From Phytoactinopolyspora alkaliphila (lineage in GTDB: Bacteria > Actinomycetota > Actinomycetes > Jiangellales > Jiangellaceae), in NCBI RefSeq assembly GCF_010550695.1, contig NZ_JAAGOB010000017.1, forward strand, positions 40,698 through 104,697: a stretch of DNA of 64,000 nucleotides, written 5' to 3'. Every line of letters starts with the position of its first letter. The first letter of the stretch is position 1. Made by a program: the position numbers and the translations under genes. Below are positions 30,669 to 39,626 of the stretch, one piece after another. A model generated the notes under the pieces. The model had not been told where the DNA came from, ran no database searches, and worked only from the letters and a program-made list of their open reading frames with translations.

Positions 30669-30742
30669 CGGCCAGGACCAGCGCCAGCGCGCGTGGGCCG
30701 GCTGTCCGTGGAAAGCCACTACGCCAGCAGCAAGGACTTTCG

Positions 30743-31669
30743 ATGACGACGTTGTCAGGACCTGCCGTGAGATCTGGGCCCAGCGTGCCCGCGCCACGGC
30801 CGCGTGCGCGGAGATCGTGGATCGGCTGGGGCTTCATGGGGCCGTTCATGGTGGTCTTCGCCCTGGTGTTCCTCGCCCCGATCGCCTACTCGATCTACCT
30901 CAGCCTCTATCGCGACCAGATGGTGGGCGGCACGTCGTTCGTGGGGCTCGAGAACTACGAGCGGGCGGTCGGCGACCCGCAGTTCTGGTCGGCGCTCGGC
31001 CGGGTGTCGATCTTCCTCGCGGTCCAGGTCCCGATCATGCTGTGCATCGCCCTCCTGGTGGCGCTCGCGATCGACAGCGGGCGGCTGTATGGCAAGAGCT
31101 TCTTCCGCATCTCGATCTTCCTGCCGTACGCGGTGCCGGCCGTCGTGGCCAGCCTGATGTGGGGCTTCATGTACGGCACCCGGTTCGGCCTGGTGGGCAA
31201 CATCAACGACGCCTTCGGCATCTCGTTGCCCAACCCGCTCTCCCCCGACCTGATCCTCGCCTCGATCGGCAACATCGTCACGTGGGAGTTCGTCGGCTAC
31301 AACATGCTGATCTTCTACGCGGCGCTGCGGGTGATCCCGCCGTCGCTGTACGAGGCGGCCGAGATCGACGGCGCCAGCCAGCGACAGGTCATCACAGCCA
31401 TCAAGCTGCCCGCGATCCGCGGCGCGCTGGTGATCGCCACCATCTTCTCCATCATCGGCAGCTTCCAGCTGTTCAACGAGCCGAGCATCCTGCAGAGCCT
31501 GGCGCCCAACGCCATCACCACCTACTTCACCCCGAACATGTACGCGTTCTCGCTGTCCTTCTCCGGCCAGCAGCAGAATTACGCGGCCACGGTGGCGATC
31601 GTCATGGGACTCATCACCATGGTGATCGCCTACGTCGTCCAGCTGCGCGGCATGCGGAAGGAAGGCTGA
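30743..31669 (+). CDS. ABC sugar permease, MalF/LacF type
   Basis: A 308-residue inner-membrane permease with about six helices and the EAA loop (YEAAEIDGASQRQVITAIKLP) that docks the ATPase. It is the first gene of the galactoside importer; AAGGA precedes the ATG. The next permease starts 4 bp after its stop. No ATP-binding gene is in this operon, as is usual for actinobacterial sugar importers that share a multitask MsiK-like ATPase. Confidence 0.92.
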   Translation: MTTLSGPAVRSGPSVPAPRPRARRSWIGWGFMGPFMVVFALVFLAPIAYSIYLSLYRDQMVGGTSFVGLENYERAVGDPQFWSALGRVSIFLAVQVPIMLCIALLVALAIDSGRLYGKSFFRISIFLPYAVPAVVASLMWGFMYGTRFGLVGNINDAFGISLPNPLSPDLILASIGNIVTWEFVGYNMLIFYAALRVIPPSLYEAAEIDGASQRQVITAIKLPAIRGALVIATIFSIIGSFQLFNEPSILQSLAPNAITTYFTPNMYAFSLSFSGQQQNYAATVAIVMGLITMVIAYVVQLRGMRKEG

Positions 31670-31673
31670 GTCG

Positions 31674-32612
31674 ATGTCCGCTCCCACCCCTCAGGGCACG
31701 TCGACGAGACCCGGACGCAAGCAGGTCACGCTGGCCGCCAGCCGCCGGGCGTCTCGCCACTACACGGTGGAGCGTCCGCGGCGCAGCCCGCTCCTCACCG
31801 CGCTCACCGGCATCGTGCTCCTCTACAGCCTGGTCCCGCTCATCTGGCTGTTCGTCAATTCCACCAAGACCCAGGCGGGTCTGTTCGGGTCCTTCGGCCT
31901 GTGGTTCAGCGACGATTTCGCGCTCTGGAGCAACGTCGCCGACACGCTCAGCTACGACGACGGCATTTTCGTGCGCTGGCTGCTCAACACCGTCTTCTAC
32001 GTGGTGCTCGGCGCCGGCGGCGCCACGTTCCTCGCGGTTCTCGGCGGCTACGCCCTGGCCATCTTCGATTTCCCAGGCAAACGGGGCGTTTTCGCGATCG
32101 TGATCGGCGCGGTGGCGGTGCCCGGGACAGCCCTGGCTGTTCCCACCTTCCTGATGTTCAGCGAGGCGGGCCTCACCAACACTCCGTGGGCCGTGATCAT
32201 CCCGTCGCTCATCTCGCCGTTCGGCCTCTACCTGATGTGGGTGTACTCGTCGTCCGCGATCCCCACCGAACTGCTGGAAGCCGCCCGCGTAGACGGATCC
32301 GGTGAGTTCAGCACCTTCTTCCGCATAAGCCTGCCGCTGCTCGGTCCGGGCATCGTCACGGTTCTGCTCTTCACGATGGTGGCGACCTGGAACAATTACT
32401 TCCTGCCGCTGATCATGCTGCGCGACTCGTCGTGGTATCCACTGACACTCGGTCTCAACGCCTGGAACTCGCAGGCCTCCACCGTGGGTGGCGAAGCAAT
32501 CTTCAATCTGGTGATCACCGGCTCGCTGCTGACCATCGTTCCGCTGATCGCCGCCTTCCTGCTGCTCCAGCGGTACTGGAGATCCGGCCTCACCGCTGGA
32601 AGCGTGAAATGA
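31674..32612 (+). CDS. ABC sugar permease, MalG/LacG type
   Basis: A 312-residue permease with a basic N-terminus and about six membrane helices; the EAA loop is LLEAARVDGSGEFSTFFRISLP. It pairs with the preceding MalF-like subunit to form the translocation channel. The ATG follows the upstream stop by 4 bp (GAAGGCTGAGTCG context), so translation is probably coupled. Confidence 0.92.
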   Translation: MSAPTPQGTSTRPGRKQVTLAASRRASRHYTVERPRRSPLLTALTGIVLLYSLVPLIWLFVNSTKTQAGLFGSFGLWFSDDFALWSNVADTLSYDDGIFVRWLLNTVFYVVLGAGGATFLAVLGGYALAIFDFPGKRGVFAIVIGAVAVPGTALAVPTFLMFSEAGLTNTPWAVIIPSLISPFGLYLMWVYSSSAIPTELLEAARVDGSGEFSTFFRISLPLLGPGIVTVLLFTMVATWNNYFLPLIMLRDSSWYPLTLGLNAWNSQASTVGGEAIFNLVITGSLLTIVPLIAAFLLLQRYWRSGLTAGSVK

Positions 32613-32687
32613 CCGCCGGTTCGTCCGGGGCCGGGCGAGACCAAGACCAGCCCCATCCGTTCTGACAACGAAGCGAGAGGAACCTTC

Positions 32688-34028
32688 ATGACCATGCAAC
32701 GACGTCGCGCAATGAGCGCGGCCGCACTAACGGGGGCCGTCGCACTGACCCTGGCCGCGTGCGGCTCCGATGACTCCGGACCCACCGACGGTGAGGCCGC
32801 CGAAGAGGTCCAGAACGTCCTCGAGGAAGGTGGCGAACTGACCATCTGGGCGTGGGAGCCGACCCTGGACCAGGTGGTGCAGGACTTCGAAGCGGAGTAT
32901 CCACAGGTCAGCATCGATCTGGTCAACGCCGGCAGCGGCAACGATCAGTACACCGCCCTGCAGAACGCGATCAGCGCGGGCTCCGGAATCCCGGACCTCG
33001 CCCACATCGAGTACTTCGCGCTGTCCCAGTTCGCGCTTTCGGAGGCGCTGGTCGACCTGTCTCAGTTTGGCGCCGGCGAGCTCGACGGAACCTACACACC
33101 CGGGCCGTGGAACGCGGTCAACCAGGACGGCGCGGTCTACGGGCTGCCGATGGACTCCGGGCCGATGGCCCTGTACTACAACCAGACTGTCTTCGACGAG
33201 CATGGCATCGACGTGCCCACCACGTGGGACGAATATGTTCAGGCGGGCCGCGACCTGCAAGCGGCCGATCCCGACGTCTACATCGCGAACGACACCGGCG
33301 AGGCCGGGTTCATCACCAGCCTCATGTGGCAGGCGGGCGCGCAGCCGTTCCAGGTTGAGGGCACCGACGTGACCATCGACTTCTCCGAGGAAGCCACCGT
33401 CAAGGTGGCCGAGACCTGGCAGCAGCTCATCGACGAAGAGCTGGTGGCGCCGATCACCGGCTGGACCGACGAGTGGTACCAGGGCTTGGCCGACGGCACC
33501 ATCGCGACCCTGGCCGCCGGCGCCTGGATGCCGGCCAACTTCGAGTCAGGCGTTCCCGGTGCGTCCGGCGACTGGCGCGCCGCGCCATTGCCGCAGTGGA
33601 GGGAGGGGGCTACGTCGAGCGCCGAGAACGGCGGCAGTGCACTGGCCATCATGGCGAACGGCGAGAACTCGAACGAAGCGCTCGCCTACGCCTTCCTCGA
33701 ATACGCCAACGCAGGACCCGGCGTGCAGACCAAGATCGATCAAGGTCTCTTCCCGGGCACGTCAGAGCACTTGGCGGATGAGGAGTTCCTCAACGCCGAG
33801 TTCGAGTACTTCGACGGCCAGCAGGCGAACCAGGTCTTCGCCGAGTCCGCGGCCAACGTGCCAGAAGGCTGGTCTTACCTGCCGTTCCAGGTCTACGCGA
33901 ACTCGATCTTCAGCGACACGGTCGGACAGGCGTACATCTCCGGCACCTCCCTGACCGAAGGTCTCCAGGCCTGGCAGGACGCGCTGGTCACGTTCGGCAA
34001 CGACCAGGGGTTCTCGGTCAACCAGTAA
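32688..34028 (+). CDS. ABC sugar-binding lipoprotein (family 1)
   Basis: A 446-residue extracytoplasmic solute-binding protein with a lipoprotein signal peptide ending in the lipobox LAAC (Cys near residue 25). The mature part has the usual elements of family-1 binding proteins: DFEAEYPQVSIDLVNAGSG, YGLPMDSGPMALYYNQTVFDEHGI and WMPANFESGVPG. It delivers the sugar, by context a beta-galactoside or galactan oligosaccharide, to the two permeases upstream. GAGAGG precedes the ATG. Confidence 0.92.
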   Translation: MTMQRRRAMSAAALTGAVALTLAACGSDDSGPTDGEAAEEVQNVLEEGGELTIWAWEPTLDQVVQDFEAEYPQVSIDLVNAGSGNDQYTALQNAISAGSGIPDLAHIEYFALSQFALSEALVDLSQFGAGELDGTYTPGPWNAVNQDGAVYGLPMDSGPMALYYNQTVFDEHGIDVPTTWDEYVQAGRDLQAADPDVYIANDTGEAGFITSLMWQAGAQPFQVEGTDVTIDFSEEATVKVAETWQQLIDEELVAPITGWTDEWYQGLADGTIATLAAGAWMPANFESGVPGASGDWRAAPLPQWREGATSSAENGGSALAIMANGENSNEALAYAFLEYANAGPGVQTKIDQGLFPGTSEHLADEEFLNAEFEYFDGQQANQVFAESAANVPEGWSYLPFQVYANSIFSDTVGQAYISGTSLTEGLQAWQDALVTFGNDQGFSVNQ

Positions 34029-34101
34029 CCCCACGACCAGCACAGACACGACTGCACACACGCATACGCGCGGCATGCCGCGCATGAGGAGCAACGCCAC
34101 G

Positions 34102-36144
34102 ATGAACCACCAACCCGCCTCCCACCGATGGCTACGCTGGCCCACCGGTACGTCCGGCCGGCGCCTGGCTTACGGCGCGGATTACAACCCCGAGCAATGG
34201 CCTCGGGAGGTATGGGACGAGGACGTGCGCCTCATGCGCGAGGCCGGCGTGAACATCGTGTCGCTGGCGATCTTCTCCTGGGCCCGGATTCAGCCCGACG
34301 AGGACAGCTGGGACTTCGGCTGGCTCGACGAGGTGATCGACCTTCTGCATGCGAACGGCGTCGCGGTGGACCTCGCCACCGCGACGGCGTCGCCGCCTCC
34401 GTGGCTGACTGCCAAGCACCCGGAGGTCCTGCCGGTGACCCTGGCCGGGGAGGTGGTGTGGCCCGGTGCCCGCCAGCACTGGCGGCCGACGTCACGGGTG
34501 TTCCGCGAGTACGCCCTGCGGTTGGTGCGCCGTCTCGCCGAGCGGTACGGGCACCATCCCGCGCTGGCGGCCTGGCACGTCTCGAACGAGCTAGGCTGCC
34601 ACAACGTCTACGACTATTCCGACGACGCGGCCCACGCGTTCCGGGGCTGGTTGCAAGATCGCTACGGCGACCTGGACGCGCTGAACCACGCGTGGGGAAC
34701 GGCGTTCTGGTCGCAGCGCTACTCGGACTGGGAACAGATTCTGCCGCCGCGGCTGGCGGCATCGCACCCGAACCCTACCCAACACCTGGATTTCAAGCGG
34801 TTCTCGTCCAATGCACTCAAGGAGTACCTGCGGGCGGAGAGCGAGGTGCTGCGCGAGCTCACCCCCGACCTTCCTGTGACCACGAACTTCATGGTCATGG
34901 GGCAGACGAAGGGGATGGACTACGCGGACTGGGCGAGTGAGGTCGACTTCGTCTCCAACGACCACTACGTCCTGCCCGGCCCGCAGGCGTTCGACGAGCT
35001 GTCCTTCTCGGCGAACCTGACCGGGAACCTCGCCGGAGGCCGCCCGTGGTTCCTCATGGAGCACTCGACCAGCGCGGTCAACTGGCAACCGGTCAATCTG
35101 GCCAAGAAGCCCGGTGAGCTGGCCCGGGACTCCCTCACCCACGTTGCGCACGGTGCCGACGCGGTCTGCTTCTTCCAGTGGCGGCAGTCCGCCGCCGGGG
35201 CCGAGAAGTACCACTCGGCGATGGTTCCGCATGCGGGCCCCGAAAGCGATGTCTTCCGCGGTGTCGTCGAGCTCGGCGCCACGCTCGAGTCGCTCGCGCC
35301 CGTGACCGGTTCGGTGCGCAAGCCTGCCCCGGTGGCGATCCTCATGGACTGGGACTCCTGGTGGGCCAGTGAGCAGGACGCGCACCCCAATTCTGAGCTG
35401 CGGTACCACCAGGAGGCGCTGGACTGGTACTCCGCGCTGCTCGCCACGGGGGTTCGCGCCGACGTCGTCCCAGTCGCCTCCGACTGGTCTTCGTACCAGC
35501 TCGTCGTCGCCCCGATCCTGCATGTCGTCCCGGCAGAGCTCGCCGCCCGGCTGACGCGCTACGTCGACGACGGCGGCCACCTGGTCACGACGTACTTCTC
35601 CGGGATCGTCGACGAGAACGACCACGCCTGGCTCGGCGGCTACCCCGGAGCTCTGCGCGAACTGCTGGGTATCCGGGTCGAGGAGTTCGCGCCGCTGCTC
35701 TCCGGCCAGGCCGTGCAGCTCGACAACGGAACCACCGGCACGCTGTGGACCGAGCGCGTCGACGTGGTCGATCCAGCCGTCAAGGTGATCGCCGGCTACA
35801 TCTCCGGCGAGCAGTCCGGCCGTCCGGCGATCACTCGTCGTGCGGCACGCGACGGCAGCGCCGCCTACGTCTCCACCCGGCTGGGAGCACAGGGACTCGC
35901 TGAGATTCTCGGCGAGCTGCTCACCGCCGCCGGTATCGGCAGCGAACTCCCGCTCCAGGCCCGCGGGCAGGTCGAGCTGGCGATCCGCTCCGGGCCGGAC
36001 GAGGAGTTCTGGTTCCTGATCAACCGCACGTCCGAGCACGCCGAGATTCCGAATCTCGCAGGCCGGCTCGTCGCGGGTTCAGCCACCCACACCGACGGCA
36101 CCCTGGCGCTGCACCCACGTGGGGTGGCGGTCCTGCGCCGCTGA
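34102..36144 (+). CDS. GH42 beta-galactosidase
   Basis: A 680-residue GH42 enzyme. The N-terminal TIM barrel begins YGADYNPEQWP; the acid/base Glu is E163 (WHVSNELGCHN) and the nucleophile E320 (FLMEHSTSAVNW). A GATase-like trimerisation domain (about 385-600) and a small C-terminal beta domain follow. It has no signal peptide, so it hydrolyses imported galactosides in the cytoplasm, completing the LacI-controlled locus. ATG 34102 is preceded by GAGGAG about ten bases upstream; an in-frame ATG at 34075 lacks a comparable site. Confidence 0.93.
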   Translation: MNHQPASHRWLRWPTGTSGRRLAYGADYNPEQWPREVWDEDVRLMREAGVNIVSLAIFSWARIQPDEDSWDFGWLDEVIDLLHANGVAVDLATATASPPPWLTAKHPEVLPVTLAGEVVWPGARQHWRPTSRVFREYALRLVRRLAERYGHHPALAAWHVSNELGCHNVYDYSDDAAHAFRGWLQDRYGDLDALNHAWGTAFWSQRYSDWEQILPPRLAASHPNPTQHLDFKRFSSNALKEYLRAESEVLRELTPDLPVTTNFMVMGQTKGMDYADWASEVDFVSNDHYVLPGPQAFDELSFSANLTGNLAGGRPWFLMEHSTSAVNWQPVNLAKKPGELARDSLTHVAHGADAVCFFQWRQSAAGAEKYHSAMVPHAGPESDVFRGVVELGATLESLAPVTGSVRKPAPVAILMDWDSWWASEQDAHPNSELRYHQEALDWYSALLATGVRADVVPVASDWSSYQLVVAPILHVVPAELAARLTRYVDDGGHLVTTYFSGIVDENDHAWLGGYPGALRELLGIRVEEFAPLLSGQAVQLDNGTTGTLWTERVDVVDPAVKVIAGYISGEQSGRPAITRRAARDGSAAYVSTRLGAQGLAEILGELLTAAGIGSELPLQARGQVELAIRSGPDEEFWFLINRTSEHAEIPNLAGRLVAGSATHTDGTLALHPRGVAVLRR

Positions 36145-36184
36145 CGAGCGAGAGACCATCGCCCCCACAGGGAGGCTGTCGATA

Positions 36185-36250
36185 CTCCCTTTGCAATGCG
36201 CACACATACGCAACACCCCCGGTGCGTGCGTGTGCGCATTGCAAAGGGAG
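36185..36250. terminator. 21-bp inverted repeat after the beta-galactosidase gene
   Basis: Arms 36185-36205 and 36230-36250 (core TTTGCAATGCGCACAC) pair perfectly over 21 bp with a 24-base loop that can pair further. It lies 40 bp past the GH42 stop and before the next gene's start, so it probably terminates the galactoside operon. Lower GC in the arm tips than in surrounding DNA. Confidence 0.7.
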
Positions 36251-36344
36251 CGAGGCCGGGTCACTCACCGGGCCGCATGCGGCCGCCTTGCAGGGAACGC
36301 AACCGGGTTGCGGTTCCGGCGCTGTCGCGTGCGAGGCTGTCGGG

Positions 36345-37091
36345 GTGAATGGACGATGGGCGGCCGACGAGCCGAACGAGGACACCTGGCGAACCGCACA
36401 ACTGGTCCTGGTCCGCCATGGCGAGTCATGGTGGAACGCCGAGGGCCGGGTTCAAGGTCAGGGCGGCACTGGTCTGTCCGATCGCGGGCACACTCAGGCT
36501 GCGGACGTGGCAGACCATCTGCTCGCCACGTATCCGCAGCCCGCGAGCGTCTTCAGCAGCGACTTAGAGCGGGTCACCCAGACGGCGCAGCCCTACCTCG
36601 ACCGAGCCGGTCGCGTCGCGGAGCTGGACAAACGGCTGCGCGAGATCGACAGCGGCGAATGGACCGGGCTGCTGACCTCGGAGGTCGCTGTGCGCTTCCC
36701 CGAGCAGATCGCCGCCGTCCGCCGTGGTGAGGACATTCCTCGTGGCAGCGGCGAGAACTTCGCCGCGATGCGGGCCCGGGTGGCCGAGGCGCTGCGGGAT
36801 ATCGCCCGCCGGACTGTCGATGGCGCCGAGCCGGCCGGTCAGGCAACAGCCATCGTCTTCACCCACGGCGGTCCCATCCGGGTGGCCACCGCCGAGGCGC
36901 TTCAGCTGCCACCCGGCGGTCACCGTCTCCTCGACCCGCCGGACAACTGCTCGGTGACGGTGCTCGCCGTCCCCGTCGGCCAGACGGGTGAGGTTGGGCA
37001 GTTCAGACTGTCCGGGTACAACGCCGACCACCTCACCCGGACCGAAGCGACGAAGAACAGCCAGGACGCCGTGGGAGAGCCGCACCGATGA
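36345..37091 (+). CDS. histidine phosphatase family protein
   Basis: A 248-residue phosphoglycerate-mutase-like phosphatase with the catalytic LVRHGESWWNAEG (phospho-His in RHG), the second Arg in SDLERVTQTAQPYL, the Glu of EIDSGEWTG and the late FTHGGPIR histidine. I choose GTG 36345 (MNGRWAADEPNED), because in-frame sequence upstream runs into the inverted repeat. The stop overlaps the next gene by four bases. Substrate unknown. Confidence 0.85.
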   Translation: MNGRWAADEPNEDTWRTAQLVLVRHGESWWNAEGRVQGQGGTGLSDRGHTQAADVADHLLATYPQPASVFSSDLERVTQTAQPYLDRAGRVAELDKRLREIDSGEWTGLLTSEVAVRFPEQIAAVRRGEDIPRGSGENFAAMRARVAEALRDIARRTVDGAEPAGQATAIVFTHGGPIRVATAEALQLPPGGHRLLDPPDNCSVTVLAVPVGQTGEVGQFRLSGYNADHLTRTEATKNSQDAVGEPHR

Positions 37092-37858
37092 CTCCGTTCA
37101 CCTTCGTCGCCATGACGTACAACCTCTGGGGCGAACACCGGCTACGCGCGCGCAGGGATGCGCTCAAATCGCTGTTCGCGGTCCGCGAGCCGGACATCGT
37201 CGGCGTACAGGAGCTCCATCCCAAATCTCGGGCGCTCATCGACGACGCCCTACCGGGGCATGCCCGGGTCGACGACGCGTTCCCAGGCTGGGGTAGCCGC
37301 GGCAACATCTGGTGGAACCGGGACATGTTCCACCTCACCGAATACGGCGCCGAGGACGTCGGCATCCGAGGCGAGCACAATCGGCTGTTCTGGGTCAGGC
37401 TGAAGCCCGCCGGACGTGACGACCTGCCGTCGCTGGTTTTCAGCACCGCTCATTTCACCTGGCCCGGCCATCCGCAGGAGCGCCTCGACGACGTCAACCC
37501 GAGAGTGGACCAGGCCCGGCACACGGTGGCCGCGCTCGACCGGCTGGCCGGAGACGGGCCGTGCATGTTCGTCGTCGACATCAACGACTACGCCCGCCCG
37601 TTGTGGGTCATGCGACAGGGCGGGTTCACCGACTCGTTCGCGGCGCTGGGTGCCAGCTCACCTCCGACCCATCCGGTCGTCCCGCTCGTCGAACCCGGCA
37701 GCGGATGGGCGGCTCCTGGAGCTGTGCAGAAGGCCCTGGACTGGATCTACCACCGGGGGCCGCTGCGGCCCCGCACCACCGAGGTGGTCGACTTCTTCTA
37801 CGAAGGCCAGGCGCCCTCCGATCACAAGCCCGTGGTAGCCACATACACCTTGGCCTGA
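37088..37858 (+). CDS. endonuclease/exonuclease/phosphatase-fold protein
   Basis: A 256-residue EEP-family protein. Segments matching the fold are MTYNLWGEHR at the N-terminus, VGVQELHP (metal-binding Glu), FVVDINDYAR, and the C-terminal SDHKPVVATY (catalytic His). No signal peptide is seen, so it is probably cytosolic. It is translationally coupled to the histidine phosphatase (ATGA), suggesting the two act on one phosphorylated compound. Nuclease versus phosphoesterase activity cannot be decided. Confidence 0.82.
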   Translation: MTPFTFVAMTYNLWGEHRLRARRDALKSLFAVREPDIVGVQELHPKSRALIDDALPGHARVDDAFPGWGSRGNIWWNRDMFHLTEYGAEDVGIRGEHNRLFWVRLKPAGRDDLPSLVFSTAHFTWPGHPQERLDDVNPRVDQARHTVAALDRLAGDGPCMFVVDINDYARPLWVMRQGGFTDSFAALGASSPPTHPVVPLVEPGSGWAAPGAVQKALDWIYHRGPLRPRTTEVVDFFYEGQAPSDHKPVVATYTLA

Positions 37859-38048
37859 TCGCCCGGCATCCCCGGGCACGCGGCCCGGGACTACCCATGC
37901 GCTTCTCTCTCCATTGCAGAGCACGAAACGGCGTTGTCGCCGCTCGCCGGGGCTCGCTACGTTGACGATCCGGCCGCCACCTGCGCGGGCCGTGAAATCT
38001 CTGAATCACCCCCGATGTGTCAACGCTGAGCTGGATGGAGACAGAACC

Positions 38049-39593
38049 ATGACTCGGAGCTGGACTTTTGCCCGCGGCCCTGTCGGTGCTCTCGGCGCCG
38101 TCCTGGCCGCAAGCCTCGTCCTGACGGCCTGCGGAGGTGACGACGGTGGCGGCTCGAACGGAGGCGAGGCGGGCCAGGAGCAGGTCCTACGGGTAGCCAC
38201 GAGCGTGGCACCGGTATCCCTCGATACTCACGGAGAGCAGTCGGCGGAGTCCGGCTTGCAGGGCATCATGCAGCATGTGCTCGACCCCCTGGTGCGCCTG
38301 GAGTCCGGCGAGTTCGTCCCGGTGCTCGCCGAGTCCTGGGAGAACCCGGACGACCTCACCTGGGTCTTCAGTCTCCGCGACGACGTCGAGTTCCACGACG
38401 GCACGCCTCTGACGGCAGAAGACGTGAAGGCCTCCGCCGAACGGCTGATCGAGCTGGATGGTCCGCTGGCGCCGCTGTGGGCCGGCGTCGAGTCGATCGA
38501 GGCCACGGACGAGCACACCGTCACGATCAGCACCGAAGAGCCGATGGGCACCGTGATCAGCACCGCGTCGCTGCTGTACGTCGGCCCCGCGGACCAGATC
38601 GGTGAGGAGGGGTTCTGGCAGTCACCCGTCGGCTCCGGCCCGTTCCTGTTCGACAGTTTCACACCCGACGAGCGGGTCGTGCTGACCGGAAACGACGAGT
38701 ATTGGGCAGGAGCTCCGGAACTCGACCGGCTCGAGTTCATCTACATCCCGGAGATCTCCGGGCGGCTGACCGCGCTGCAGACCGGTGAAGTGGACCTCAC
38801 CACGGGTGTGCCACCGGACCAGGTCTCGTCGGTGGAAGGCCAGGACGGCATCGTCTTCGAGCTGGCGCCCAGTTACGTGTACTACTTCAACTGGTTCAAC
38901 GCGAGCGAGGAACCGTTCGACGACCCAGACGTGCGCCGCGCCATGTGGCACGCCGTCAACATCGAGGGCGTGGTGAACGACCTGTTCGGCGACGCGGCCA
39001 CGGTGGCTCGGGCACCGATCCCCCAGGACGTCTTCGGCGCGCCACAGCTGACACCCTACGAGTACGACCCCGACCTGGCCCGGCAGATGCTTGCCGACGC
39101 CGGGTATCCGGGCGGGTTCGAGACCACTCTGCAGTGGCCCCGTGAGCAGGGCGCCAACATCCGCGCGCTGGCGCAGGCGTTCATCTCCGACTGGGCCGAA
39201 ATCGGTGTCACGGTCGAGCCGCTGGAGAAAGAGCGCGCCCAGTGGATCGATGACCTCAACGCCCTGAACTGGGACATGAACCTGCAGACCAACAGTGTGG
39301 GCACAGGCGACGCCGACTACACCCTCGGACGGTTGTACACGTGCGAGGCCAACCGCAACGGCTACTGCAGCGAAGAGCTCGACGGGCTTCTGCGAGCCGC
39401 GCGCCAGGCCGTCGACCCGGACGAGCGCATCGACTACTACGCCCAGGTGAGCCAGCACATCTGGGACGAAGCCGTCGGGATCTTCCCGATGGACCTGTCC
39501 TCCAACGTGGCACAGCGCGAACGGGTCCAGAACTTCACGCTGAACCCCAATGGCCGGCCGTACTTCTATCAGGTCTCCGTCACCACGGATTAA
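38049..39593 (+). CDS. ABC peptide/oligosaccharide-binding lipoprotein (family 5), copy 1
   Basis: A 514-residue Dpp/Opp-type binding protein with a lipoprotein signal peptide (lipobox LTAC; Cys near 28 followed by a Gly/Asp-rich linker). Family-5 hallmarks include PLVRLESGEFVPVLAESWE, WVFSLRDDVEFHDGTPL and SPVGSGPFLFDSF. ATG 38049 gives a normal signal peptide; upstream in-frame sequence has none. It is clearly a paralogue of the next gene. No permease adjoins; the nearest Dpp-type channel genes are at 45702-49640, which these proteins probably serve. Confidence 0.9.
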   Translation: MTRSWTFARGPVGALGAVLAASLVLTACGGDDGGGSNGGEAGQEQVLRVATSVAPVSLDTHGEQSAESGLQGIMQHVLDPLVRLESGEFVPVLAESWENPDDLTWVFSLRDDVEFHDGTPLTAEDVKASAERLIELDGPLAPLWAGVESIEATDEHTVTISTEEPMGTVISTASLLYVGPADQIGEEGFWQSPVGSGPFLFDSFTPDERVVLTGNDEYWAGAPELDRLEFIYIPEISGRLTALQTGEVDLTTGVPPDQVSSVEGQDGIVFELAPSYVYYFNWFNASEEPFDDPDVRRAMWHAVNIEGVVNDLFGDAATVARAPIPQDVFGAPQLTPYEYDPDLARQMLADAGYPGGFETTLQWPREQGANIRALAQAFISDWAEIGVTVEPLEKERAQWIDDLNALNWDMNLQTNSVGTGDADYTLGRLYTCEANRNGYCSEELDGLLRAARQAVDPDERIDYYAQVSQHIWDEAVGIFPMDLSSNVAQRERVQNFTLNPNGRPYFYQVSVTTD

Positions 39594-39626
39594 CCCCCGT
39601 CTCCGACTCTCATTGTGGAGGGTGTT

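Noticed and set aside
37914..38048. Longer N-terminus for the first binding lipoprotein
   Set aside because: It would move the signal peptide 45 residues inward; ATG 38049 gives a normal lipoprotein leader.
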